This document shows positions 1 through 7,135 of a DNA stretch of 64,000 bases, in pieces. The stretch spans positions 25,110 to 89,109 of the forward strand of contig NZ_BONQ01000122.1 in the NCBI RefSeq assembly GCF_016862795.1, written 5' to 3'. The notes beneath the pieces are model-generated. The model did not search any database and was not told where the DNA came from. It worked only from the letters and a program-made list of their open reading frames with translations. Source of the DNA: Dactylosporangium siamense. GTDB lineage: Bacteria; Actinomycetota; Actinomycetes; Mycobacteriales; Micromonosporaceae. Within the stretch, counting starts at the first letter, position 1. Each line of letters starts with the position of its first letter. The position numbers and the translations under genes were made by a program.

Positions 1-1
1 G

Positions 2-235
2 AAGCGCCGCATGCAGGATCTCGCCGCGGACATGTACCTCAGCCAGAGCGCGCTGTCGCGGGCGGTCGCCCGGCTGGAGAAGAGCGGCCTGGTGTCACGG
101 GCCCTGTGCGAGGCCGACCGGCGCGGGGTGTTCGTGACCCTCACCGCCGAAGGCCTGCACCGTCACACCGCCGCCCGGACGACCCACCTGTCGGTCCTCG
201 CAAGCCACTTGCAGGCTCAGGACACCCGGCGGTAG
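2..235 (+). CDS. MarR-family transcriptional regulator, 5' truncated by window edge
   Basis: The frame is already open at the first base, so the true start lies upstream; the Met codon at base 11 is probably internal. The visible 77 residues hold the second half of a winged helix-turn-helix: a recognition helix (SQSALSRAVARLEKSGLV) followed by a wing with the typical MarR DRR...LT.EG pattern. The family binds DNA as dimers and usually senses small ligands. After the wing only about 25 residues remain, shorter than the usual C-terminal dimerisation helix, so the tail may be trimmed. The last 19 bases overlap the 3' end of the convergent methyltransferase gene. Confidence 0.75.
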   Translation, partial: KRRMQDLAADMYLSQSALSRAVARLEKSGLVSRALCEADRRGVFVTLTAEGLHRHTAARTTHLSVLASHLQAQDTRR

Positions 236-915
236 TAGGAGTCGACCGCCGGCTGGCCGGTGTAGTTGGCACCCGCCTTGTCGTCCGCGCCCAGATACTC
301 GTAGGGCAGCGTGACCTCACCGCGGTCGTCCCGGCCGATCCGGCGGCGCCGGCCGTCGTAGTTGAAGCCCGCGTCCCGCAGGTGCGCGGCGAGGCGCCGA
401 CCGGCGGGCCTGCCGTCCTCGAGCCGGACGCTGTCGAGGTCGATGTCGGCGACCAGCCGTCCGCCACCGGTCAGCCAGCCCGCCGCCTTGACGAGGAGGC
501 CGAGCTTGTCGCCGACGTAGTGCAGGCCGTGCACGATGGTGATGAGGTCATACCGCCGCTCCGGCACCCAGTCGGCGACCGACGCGGTGGTCAACCGCAG
601 CCACGGCACGTCCGGCGCCGGGTCGAACGCGTCGACGAGGTCCACCCCGTGGACGAAGACCCGGTCGCCGACCCCGGCGGCGTGCAGCCTCTCGGCCGCC
701 TCGACCAGGGCCCGACCGGTGCCACAGCACAGGTCGAGCCACGCGACGGTGTCGGGGGCGCCGGTCACGGAGACCAGCGGCAGGAGCGCCTCGACCGGGT
801 TGAAGCCGAGCTCACGGTCGTAGCTGTTGACCCCGGCGAGGGCACGCTCGCGGTTCATCGCGGAGTTGGCCACCACTGCCGAGCCGGCGAGCGTGTCGTC
901 ATCGAGCAGGGTCAC
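217..915 (-). CDS. Class I SAM-dependent methyltransferase
   Basis: This 232-residue protein has a Rossmann-fold methyltransferase core: motif I LDLCCGTG at residues 60-67, an acidic strand end near VHGVDL, and the post-II stretch LITIVHGLHYVGD. The substrate cannot be read from sequence. The open frame runs further upstream to base 1326, but that extension is Pro/Arg-rich repeat DNA. I chose the GTG at 915 because homology begins there and a GATCAT hexamer ends 6 bases before it, fitting a leaderless start. The 3' end overlaps the MarR gene tail. Good confidence in the fold, none on the substrate. Confidence 0.75.
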   Translation of the reverse strand: MTLLDDDTLAGSAVVANSAMNRERALAGVNSYDRELGFNPVEALLPLVSVTGAPDTVAWLDLCCGTGRALVEAAERLHAAGVGDRVFVHGVDLVDAFDPAPDVPWLRLTTASVADWVPERRYDLITIVHGLHYVGDKLGLLVKAAGWLTGGGRLVADIDLDSVRLEDGRPAGRRLAAHLRDAGFNYDGRRRRIGRDDRGEVTLPYEYLGADDKAGANYTGQPAVDSYYRRVS

Positions 916-1249
916 CGGACCATGATCGCAACCAGGACACGGGAAGCCAACACCCGGCTGCCCTTCCGGGACCCTCGCCCCCGCTTGACTCTCATACTCC
1001 GGGATGACGGTCCGGCGTACCGGCCGGAACCCCGTTGCAGAGATCGACCCCGCCCTGGCTGCGCCCGGTCCCCGCACCCCGGATGGCAGTCCCGCCAAAT
1101 GGGACGGCGACCGGCCGGCACCGGTGCGCAGTGACGGCCGGCGATCGATGCGGGGGCCGTGACCGCCGTCCGCGCCGGGCGGGGACGGTCCCGGTGGCGA
1201 TCCGCCCGGAGGCCGTCTGCGATCGCCGCGCGGTCGCCGCCACCATCCC

Positions 1250-1406
1250 GGTTCGGGTTCGCCAGCGGTCACCGCCGCCCCGGTTCGGGTTCGCCAGCGG
1301 TCACCGCCGCCCCGGTTCGGGTTCAACCGCCGCCGCCCCGGTTCGGGTTCAACCGCCGCCGCCCCGGTTCGGGTTCAACCGCCGCCACCGCCCCCGATTC
1401 GGGTTG
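1250..1406. repeat. Short tandem array, GGTTCGGGTTC core
   Basis: The 492-base gap between the methyltransferase start and the repeat-protein stop holds no convincing gene. It contains six near-identical copies of the 11-base core GGTTCGGGTTC beginning at 1250, 1282, 1314, 1340, 1366 and 1396 (the last degenerate). Spacings are 32, 32, 26, 26 and 30 bases. The first spacers read GCCAGCGGTCACCGCCGCCCC-like and the later ones AACCGCCGCCGCCCC, so two unit types sit side by side. Bases 916-1249 show nothing else I can name. A single further copy of the core occurs at 4427. Confidence 0.8.
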
Positions 1407-1407
1407 G

Positions 1408-1866
1408 TCAGCGGTCGCCGCCGTGGTCGTCGCCCACGTCGTGGCCCGGCCCGTCGTCCGAGCCGTGGCCGCCGCTGCCGTGGTCGTCACCGACGTCGTG
1501 GCCCGGGCCGTCATCCCCGCCGCCATGGCCACTGGATCCGGACCCGCTGTTGCCGGAGCCGCTGTTGCCGGAGCCGCTGTTGCCGGAGCCGCTGTTGCCG
1601 GAGCCCGTGGTGCGGTTGCCGCCGTGGTCGTCGGCGGACGGAGACGCCGATGCCGACGGGGTCGCGGTCGCGTCGTCGCTGGACGCCGACGGCGATGCCG
1701 AGGGATGCACGCCGTGGTCGTCCGCCGACGCCGACGCCGACGGGCTGTCCGACGTGGACACGCGGGCCGGCCGGTCGTCGCCCGACGGGCCTGACGCCGC
1801 GAGCGCCGTGCCGCCGATGGCCAGTGCCGCCGTCACGGTTGCGGTGATGATGATGAGCTTGCGCAT
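1408..1866 (-). CDS. Secreted Ser/Gly/Asp/His-rich low-complexity protein
   Basis: A 152-residue protein with a clear signal peptide (RK at residues 2-3, hydrophobic stretch, cleavage after ALA near 23). The rest is disordered: a Ser/Ala/Asp region, four to five GSGNS repeats, and two copies of DDGPGHDVGDDHG near the C-terminus. The start ATG at 1866 follows an ideal GGAGG ribosome site 7 bases upstream. No catalytic domain is visible. The Asp/His-rich tail could bind metal ions (inference). It lies directly downstream of a two-component system on the same strand, so it may be one of its targets. Confidence 0.7.
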   Translation of the reverse strand: MRKLIIITATVTAALAIGGTALAASGPSGDDRPARVSTSDSPSASASADDHGVHPSASPSASSDDATATPSASASPSADDHGGNRTTGSGNSGSGNSGSGNSGSGNSGSGSSGHGGGDDGPGHDVGDDHGSGGHGSDDGPGHDVGDDHGGDR

Positions 1867-1900
1867 TGCCGTACACCTCCGTGGTTGTTCTGCTCTTGCA

Positions 1901-1913
1901 GGAACCACGTTCC
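1901..1913. promoter_or_regulatory. Inverted repeat GGAAC-CAC-GTTCC upstream of secreted protein
   Basis: A perfect 5-base dyad with a 3-base spacer lies 35 bases before the start codon of the secreted repeat protein, in the 80-base gap after the kinase gene. Its size and place fit a transcription-factor site, possibly for the neighbouring response regulator, but it is short and could be chance. Confidence 0.3.
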
Positions 1914-1946
1914 AGCGCCCGGCGATATCGGGGTGCTGTGGCAACC

Positions 1947-3209
1947 CTAAGGTTCGGTTAACGCGCTCAACGTGACCGTGACCCGCGCACCACCGAGCGG
2001 TGCCCGGTCCACGGTCAGCGTGCCGCCGGCGGCCTCGGCGGTGCGCCGCGCGATGTCCAGGCCCAGCCCGGTGGAGCCGGCACCGCTGACCCCGCGCGCG
2101 CCGGCGGCCGGGTCGAACCCGGGGCCGGCGTCCTGCACGGTGAGGACCCGGCGCGGGTCGAGGGTCACCGCGACGGCGACGCCCTCCTCGGTGTGGGCGA
2201 AGACGTTGCCCAGCAACGCGTCCACGCACGCGGCCAGGTCGGCGGCGGAGACCGCGACGGGCAGCGGGCCGGCCGGGAGGTCGGTCTCGACCGGCCGCTG
2301 CTGGTCCTCGGCGAGCACGGTCCAGAACCGGATCCGCTCGGCGACGACGGCGGTCGCGTCGCAGGACGGCAGGTCACGCTCGCGGCGGGTGTCCTCGATG
2401 ACGGTGGTGACGGCGCTGTCGAGGGCGGCGACATGGGCAAGGATGCGGGCCGCCTCGGCCTGGTCGCGCAGTCCTTCGGCGTCCAGCCGGAGTGCGGTCA
2501 TCGGGGTCCTCATCCGGTGCGACAGGTCCGCGACGCGTTCGCGTTCGTGCCGCAGGAGGTCGCGGATCCGGGCGGCGAGCTGGTTGAGGGCCGCGGCGAC
2601 CGCCCGCACCTCCGGTGGTCCGACCGCGGCCGGCGCCCGGCGGTCCAGGTCTCCGCCGGCGAGTGCGTCGGAAACCGTTGCCAGGGTCCGGATCGGGCGC
2701 ACCACCATGACAGCGAGCCGGTCCGCGACGGCGACCCCGACGGCGAGCAGGCCGACGCCGAGCAGCGCGAGGACCAGCCACGCGCGGGCCACCCCCTTGC
2801 GCAGCTCCGCCAGTGGCACGAAGACCCGGATGACGGCGGTGCCCTCCGGCAGGCCCTGCACGACGACGAGGACCTCCCGGCCGTCGGCGTGCTCGACGGA
2901 CAGCGTCGTGGTCCGAGCGGCGAGGGACACCGCCGGGGTACGGCCGACCGCCGGCCCGACGACGGTGCCGTCCGGCAGGTACACGGTGACGGGCCGCCGG
3001 GCGTCCACATTGACCTGTTCGACGGCGAGGCGCAGCGACTGCGGGTCGGCGGTGGCGACGAGGACGCCCAGGGACTGCGCCTGGGTCGTGGCCGCCGACA
3101 CGGCCCGGTCCGCGGCGACACCGCGCAGCAGCAGCGCGAGCGGGACCAGGAACGCGAGCAGCACCAGCGACATCGCGGCTGCCACGAGCAGCGCCAGGCG
3201 CCACCTCAC
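1947..3209 (-). CDS. Two-component sensor histidine kinase
   Basis: A 420-residue membrane kinase. Transmembrane helices lie at about 5-29 and 143-165, with a roughly 110-residue extracytoplasmic sensor between them. Then come a HAMP linker (about 166-220), the dimerisation/phosphoacceptor helix with H231 in DLSHRMRTPM, and a HATPase_c domain with N-box N335 (LLGNVFAHT), G1 DAGPGF at 360-365 and G2 GLGLDIA at 381-387. It should autophosphorylate H231 and pass phosphate to the adjacent regulator. The GTG start at 3209 overlaps the regulator stop by 4 bases (GTGA), indicating translational coupling. The signal sensed is unknown. Confidence 0.92.
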   Translation of the reverse strand: MRWRLALLVAAAMSLVLLAFLVPLALLLRGVAADRAVSAATTQAQSLGVLVATADPQSLRLAVEQVNVDARRPVTVYLPDGTVVGPAVGRTPAVSLAARTTTLSVEHADGREVLVVVQGLPEGTAVIRVFVPLAELRKGVARAWLVLALLGVGLLAVGVAVADRLAVMVVRPIRTLATVSDALAGGDLDRRAPAAVGPPEVRAVAAALNQLAARIRDLLRHERERVADLSHRMRTPMTALRLDAEGLRDQAEAARILAHVAALDSAVTTVIEDTRRERDLPSCDATAVVAERIRFWTVLAEDQQRPVETDLPAGPLPVAVSAADLAACVDALLGNVFAHTEEGVAVAVTLDPRRVLTVQDAGPGFDPAAGARGVSGAGSTGLGLDIARRTAEAAGGTLTVDRAPLGGARVTVTLSALTEP

Positions 3210-3898
3210 GGCTGCAGCCCGTACTTGACGCCGACCCTGCGCACCGTGTGCAGCCGGCGTGGTTCCTGGGCGGTCTCCCCCAGCTTGCGGCGCAGCCACG
3301 ACAGGTGCACGTCGACGGTCTTGTCCGCCGTGGTGTACGGCAGCTGCCACACCTCGGTCAGCAGTTCCCGCTTGCCCACCACCTCGCCGGCCCGCGACAC
3401 CAGGTGGTAGAGCAGGTCGAACTCGCGCGGGGTCAGGTCCAGCGGCACGCCGTCCAGCGTCGCGGTCCGGGCCCGCGGGTCGATGCGGACACCGTCGACG
3501 TCGAGCGCCGGGTCCCGTTCGGGTCCTGACGATCCACCGTCGGCGCGGCGCAGCACGGCCCGGATCCGGGCGTCGATCTGTTCGGCACCGTACGGCTTGA
3601 CCACGTAGTCGTCGGCACCGGCGTCCAGCGCGCGGACCATCTCCCCCTCGGTGCGCCTCGCGGTGACCACGATGATCGGCACCCGGCTGACCGCGCGCAG
3701 CATCCGCAGCACCTCCCGGCCGTCGAGGTCCGGCAGGCCGAGGTCGAGCAGGACCACGTCGGGCGCCTCGGCGACGGCGAGCTTGAGCCCGTCCATCGCG
3801 GTCGCGGCGGGCACCACGACGTGGCCGCGCCCGGTCAGCGCCCGCACGATGCCGGTGCGGATCGTCCCGTCGTCCTCCACGATCAACACCTTCGCCAT
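3206..3898 (-). CDS. OmpR/PhoB-family response regulator
   Basis: A 230-residue protein with an N-terminal receiver domain (acidic pocket ED at 8-9, phosphoacceptor D52 in LLDLGLPD, T79, K101 in VVKPYG) and a C-terminal winged-helix DNA-binding domain (about 130-228, with the OmpR-type TPREFDLL motif). It is phosphorylated by the kinase encoded immediately downstream and overlapping by 4 bases. The ATG at 3898 has no ribosome site but lies 6 bases after a TAACCT -10-like box, so the operon mRNA is probably leaderless. A divergent membrane-protein gene starts about 50 bases away and could share control. Confidence 0.93.
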   Translation of the reverse strand: MAKVLIVEDDGTIRTGIVRALTGRGHVVVPAATAMDGLKLAVAEAPDVVLLDLGLPDLDGREVLRMLRAVSRVPIIVVTARRTEGEMVRALDAGADDYVVKPYGAEQIDARIRAVLRRADGGSSGPERDPALDVDGVRIDPRARTATLDGVPLDLTPREFDLLYHLVSRAGEVVGKRELLTEVWQLPYTTADKTVDVHLSWLRRKLGETAQEPRRLHTVRRVGVKYGLQP

Positions 3899-3904
3899 AG
3901 GCCG

Positions 3905-3910
3905 AGGTTA
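3905..3910 (-). promoter_or_regulatory. -10-like box TAACCT for the two-component operon
   Basis: TAACCT on the minus strand ends 6 bases before the response-regulator ATG. This spacing predicts transcription starting at or next to the A of the ATG. No good -35 box is visible. Confidence 0.45.
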
Positions 3911-3947
3911 ACCATCTCTTAGCCATCGGCGGTGGATAGTGGTCAGC

Positions 3948-4427
3948 ATGGCGACGATACGACGGTGGGTCCTCGCGGGCGCCGCGTGGCTGCTGACCGT
4001 CGCGGTGGCCACGGCGGTGGCGACCTGGGCGGTCGGCTCGATGCGGCAGGGCATCTTCGGCACCTCGGACGCGCCGTACAGCGAGGCCGACGTCGAGGCG
4101 CGGCTGGCCGCGTCGTCCTCAGGTCCCACGCCGCCCCCGCCCACGCCGCCAACCGCCTCGGCGTCCACGGCGGCGCCGGTCCCGACCGGGGTCGTGCGGG
4201 CCCTGACGACCCCGGGAGGGACGATCGTGGCGGCGTGCGAGGCGGGGCTGGTGACCTTGCGTTCGTGGGCGCCCAATGCCGGGTTCGAGGCCGAGCGGGT
4301 GCAGCGGGGGCCGGCGGCGGTCGCCTCGTTGCGGTTCAAGGCCCGCAGTGGCGGTGGCGACGTCCGCGCCCAGGTCACCTGCGTCGACGGCGAGCCCCGC
4401 CTGACGACCGACGGCAACGACGATTAG
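3948..4427 (+). CDS. Membrane-anchored protein of unknown function
   Basis: A 159-residue protein with one N-terminal transmembrane helix (about 8-29) and a Pro/Ser/Thr-rich linker (about 60-85). A small extracytoplasmic domain of about 75 residues follows, containing two cysteines (AACEAG and VTCVDG) that could form a disulfide. I do not recognise the family. A GTG at 3939 is also possible, but the ATG at 3948 is better placed behind GGTGG and a GATAGT hexamer. It is divergent from the two-component operon with about 50 bases between starts, so it may feed into or be controlled by that system (inference). Confidence 0.6.
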   Translation: MATIRRWVLAGAAWLLTVAVATAVATWAVGSMRQGIFGTSDAPYSEADVEARLAASSSGPTPPPPTPPTASASTAAPVPTGVVRALTTPGGTIVAACEAGLVTLRSWAPNAGFEAERVQRGPAAVASLRFKARSGGGDVRAQVTCVDGEPRLTTDGNDD

Positions 4428-4442
4428 GTTCGGGTTCGAACC
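4427..4442. repeat. Palindromic copy of the GGTTCGGGTTC core
   Basis: GGTTCG-GGTT-CGAACC starts at the last base of the preceding stop codon. It shares its first 11 bases with the 1250-1406 array and folds as a 6-bp stem with a 4-base loop. It may be a weak terminator or a dispersed repeat copy. The rest of the 4443-4563 gap shows nothing further. Confidence 0.5.
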
Positions 4443-4563
4443 GATCCGCCCGGATCTCCCGCCTACACACCAACGACGTCCTGCACGACCTGTCCGGCCC
4501 CGACACCCACCTACCTACTGCTCGGCAGCCACCAACTCCGCAGCCCTGGCTTCCACGCCGGCT

Positions 4564-5208
4564 TCACGTTCTCCGAGCCAGCAAATAACCCTGCGGGGTG
4601 GATTCCTGTCCCCCTGCAGGCCGACCGCCCCAGAACACCGTCGCGAAGCCGGACTCCGTGACCCGCTGCTCCATCTCCTCCGGCGACAGCCAGTACGCAT
4701 CGAACTCGACTCCGAGGCCGGTGCTGCGACCGGCGCGCCGGACCTTGCCGTCACCGGCCTTGAACGCGGTCACCAGGTAACCCCCGGGCTTGACCACCCG
4801 GGCGAGCTCGCTGAAGGCGACCGCCCTGTCCTGAGGTGCGAGGAAGATCAGCGAATACCAACAGGCCACCCCTGCCAACGAGGCATCCTCGAACGGCAGA
4901 TCCCGCAAGTCGGCGACGTCGAAGGCGAAGTCCGGATACTCACGCCGCGCCACGCGGACCATCTCGGGCGAGAGGTCTACTCCGTGGGGAGACAGACCCT
5001 TGGCCGCCAGATAGGGCGCGAGCAACCCTGTCCCGCAACCGACGGCCCCCACGCTGCTGCCCAGATACGCGGCAAGGGTCAACTCGCAGAACAGGCTCAG
5101 CACCGCCCGATCGACGGGCATGCTCTGCAGGGCTCCGGCCAGCCGGTCGGCATAGAACTCCGCCAGCACATCGTGCGCCGCCCTCAACTCGTCAGTTTTG
5201 GCATCCAC
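4564..5208 (-). CDS. Class I SAM-dependent methyltransferase
   Basis: A 214-residue protein with Methyltransf_11-type features: VGCGTGLLAPYLAAKG as motif I (about residues 56-70), GVDLSPEMVRVAR as motif II, DLRDLPFEDASLAGV as motif III, and ARVVKPGGYLVTAFK as the post-III strand. The N-terminal helical segment (ELRAAHDVLAEFYADRL) is typical of small stand-alone actinobacterial methyltransferases. The substrate is unknown. The ATG start is preceded by GGTGG. It stands alone between convergent and same-strand neighbours with 120-130-base gaps and no operon partner. Confidence 0.82.
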   Translation of the reverse strand: MDAKTDELRAAHDVLAEFYADRLAGALQSMPVDRAVLSLFCELTLAAYLGSSVGAVGCGTGLLAPYLAAKGLSPHGVDLSPEMVRVARREYPDFAFDVADLRDLPFEDASLAGVACWYSLIFLAPQDRAVAFSELARVVKPGGYLVTAFKAGDGKVRRAGRSTGLGVEFDAYWLSPEEMEQRVTESGFATVFWGGRPAGGQESTPQGYLLARRT

Positions 5209-5336
5209 CGGCGAACCATATTACGCCGGTGCCCGCACACGAGTACTCCACCAGTGATACGGACCCGGCATCGCCCACGGCGGCGTCCTGCGCGGCTGGG
5301 CACCGTCGGGATTCGCCCGGGACATCAGGTCCCGCG

Positions 5337-6209
5337 TCACGGCCGGAACGCCTCGGCGAGGACGCGGGCCGGCGGGGTGAGCGAGCCGTGCACGAGCTCC
5401 ACCCGGTGGACGAGCCGCGGCAGCGTGACCGCGACGCCCACGACGCCCGGGTGCGTCACCGGGCCGGGCAGCAGCGCCAGGCCGGCGCCGGCCGCGACGA
5501 GGGCGAGCAGGCCGGCGGTGTCCGTGCCGGGGTAGCAGAAGCCGTCGCGGAAGCCGCCGCTGTGCGCGAGGGCCCGGAGCTGCGGCAATGGCGTGGCCAC
5601 GTCGGGCGCGTCGATCCAGGTCGCGTCGGCCAGGTCCGCGAGCCCGAGTGAGCGGCGACCGGCGAACGGGTGGCCGGCGGGGAACGCGACGACAGCGGTG
5701 TTCTCCACCAGCACCGACGTCGCCAGCTGCCCCGCATCGGGCAGTGGCAACGGGTCACTGGGCGCGGTCACGCCGTCGACCAGCCCGACGTCGAGGGTGC
5801 CGGTGGCGACGCCCGCGGCCACCGCGTCGCGACCGGTGAGCAGCAGCGTGAACCGCACGCGGGGCATCGCCCGCTGGACGGAGGCGAGCACCGCGGCGAC
5901 CCGGGTGCTGCCGGCGAACGGGGTGGCGCCGAGCACGACCGTTGCGGCGGGCTCCCCCGACAGTCGGACCACGTCGGCCCGGGCGGCGCTCAACCGCAGC
6001 AGGATCGGGCCGGCGTGCTCCAGCAGCCGCGCGCCCGCATCCGTCAACGCGACCGGCCGGCGGTGCAACAGCGTGGCACCCAGGTCGGACTCCAGCGCGG
6101 CGATCTGTTGCGACACCGCGGACTGCGTGTAACCCAGCTCCTGCGCGGCGGCGGAGAACGACCTCGTGCCGGCGACGGTGACGAAGGTACGCAGCAGGTG
6201 CGGGTCCAC
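5337..6209 (-). CDS. LysR-family transcriptional regulator
   Basis: A 290-residue LysR protein with an N-terminal winged helix (about 2-60, FSAAAQELGYTQSAVSQQIAAL) and a C-terminal periplasmic-binding-like effector domain (about 88-290). The frame opens at 6266, but homology starts at VDPHLLRTF. I therefore chose the GTG at 6209, which sits 6 bases after an AATACT box. It is divergently transcribed from the glutamine-amidotransferase-like gene, with 74 bases between starts. This is the classic LysR arrangement in which the regulator controls both itself and its neighbour. Confidence 0.88.
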   Translation of the reverse strand: MDPHLLRTFVTVAGTRSFSAAAQELGYTQSAVSQQIAALESDLGATLLHRRPVALTDAGARLLEHAGPILLRLSAARADVVRLSGEPAATVVLGATPFAGSTRVAAVLASVQRAMPRVRFTLLLTGRDAVAAGVATGTLDVGLVDGVTAPSDPLPLPDAGQLATSVLVENTAVVAFPAGHPFAGRRSLGLADLADATWIDAPDVATPLPQLRALAHSGGFRDGFCYPGTDTAGLLALVAAGAGLALLPGPVTHPGVVGVAVTLPRLVHRVELVHGSLTPPARVLAEAFRP

Positions 6210-6219
6210 GACATCAGTA

Positions 6220-6239
6220 TTGCTTATCTCGGTACGCAA
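6220..6239. promoter_or_regulatory. Candidate LysR box TTGC-N12-GCAA
   Basis: A dyad TTGC-N12-GCAA containing a T-N11-A-like core lies in the 74-base divergent region between the LysR gene and its neighbour. The position fits the recognition site of the LysR protein. The arms are only 4 bases, so this is tentative. Confidence 0.35.
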
Positions 6240-6283
6240 ATGTGTTGTTGGACTGATGGACCCCACGGCGGGACAGTGAAGGC

Positions 6284-7015
6284 ATGACAGCGACCCGCAC
6301 GGCCCGCGTCGCCCTCGTCGGCGACCGCTCCCCTCATGTCCGTTCCCACACCCGGATCCCGGGGCTGTTCGAGGTGCTCCGCGCGCAGCACGGCATCGGC
6401 ATCGACGCGTACTGGGTGCCGACGCCCGACGCGGCGGCGACCGACCTGGCCGGGTTCGACGGCATCTGGCTGCTGCCCGGCAGCCCGTACCTCAGCGAGG
6501 AGGGCGCCCTGCACGCCGTGCGGATCGCCCGCGAGCGCGGCATCGCGTTCCTCGGCACGTGCGGCGGGTTCCAGCATCTGCTGCTGGAGTTCGCCCGCAA
6601 CGTCTGCGGCATCGCCGACGCCAGCCACGGCGAGTCCGACCCCGACGCCGACCGGCAGGTCATCGTGCCCCTCGCGTGTTCGCTCGTCGGCCACGAGGGA
6701 GCGGTCAACCTGACTCCCGGCTCGCTGGCCGAGCGGGTGTTCGGCGTCGAACGGTCCGTGGAGCGGTACCACTGTGCGTACGGACTGGACCGCGACTACC
6801 TGCCGGAGCTGACCCGGCACGGGTTGCAGTTCACCGGCTTCGACGACGACGGCGAGATGCGGGTCGCCGAACTGGACGGGCATCCGTTCCTGCTGGGCAC
6901 GCTGTTCCAGCCGGAGCTGGCCGGCGACGGGACCCGGTGCCACGTCGTCATCCGCGCCTTCGCCGAGGCCGCCGTGGCGGTCGCCGGGCGGCAGGCCGCC
7001 GTGGCGGTCGGGTAA
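6284..7015 (+). CDS. CTP-synthase-like class I glutamine amidotransferase homologue
   Basis: A 243-residue stand-alone protein resembling the C-terminal amidotransferase domain of CTP synthase. It has the GSPYLSEEGAL strand-turn (66-76), a nucleophile elbow FLGTCGGFQ with C93, and a late LFQPEL motif at 207-212. In active class I amidotransferases the last motif is H-P-E; here the catalytic His position is Gln209 while Glu211 is kept. No synthetase domain is fused or adjacent. The protein may therefore hydrolyse a different substrate, or be a binding or regulatory relative (inference). It is divergent from a LysR regulator, its likely controller. Confidence 0.75.
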   Translation: MTATRTARVALVGDRSPHVRSHTRIPGLFEVLRAQHGIGIDAYWVPTPDAAATDLAGFDGIWLLPGSPYLSEEGALHAVRIARERGIAFLGTCGGFQHLLLEFARNVCGIADASHGESDPDADRQVIVPLACSLVGHEGAVNLTPGSLAERVFGVERSVERYHCAYGLDRDYLPELTRHGLQFTGFDDDGEMRVAELDGHPFLLGTLFQPELAGDGTRCHVVIRAFAEAAVAVAGRQAAVAVG

Positions 7016-7105
7016 GGACTCCGACCAGCCCTGCAATCACACGATCAAGGTCTGTCAGCGGCCGGGTGGGACGGACCACAACCCAGCAGGGAAGGTCGGA
7101 GTCCT
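7015..7105. other. Nested inverted repeat at convergent gene junction
   Basis: AGGACTCCGACC at 7015-7026 is perfectly complementary to 7094-7105. After a 2x2 mismatch the pairing resumes for 6 bp (7029-7034 with 7086-7091). Inside lies a second stem, GGTCTGTC at 7049-7056 pairing with GACGGACC at 7070-7077 with one G-U. The whole is a 91-base double hairpin that begins on the stop codon of the amidotransferase-like gene and ends 30 bases before the 3' end of the metallophosphoesterase gene. It may act as a bidirectional terminator, a small structured RNA, or be a degenerate miniature element. Confidence 0.65.
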
Positions 7106-7135
7106 GCCCGGCCACCACTGGGAGACCGCCGGCGG

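Noticed and set aside
1250..1406. Possible CRISPR array
   Set aside because: Repeats are only 11 bases, spacers are themselves near-identical, and no cas genes are present.
4427..4452. GGTTCGAACC-like tRNA T-arm
   Set aside because: No acceptor, D or anticodon arms can be formed in the preceding 60 bases, which are coding sequence; it matches the local GGTTCGGGTTC repeat instead.
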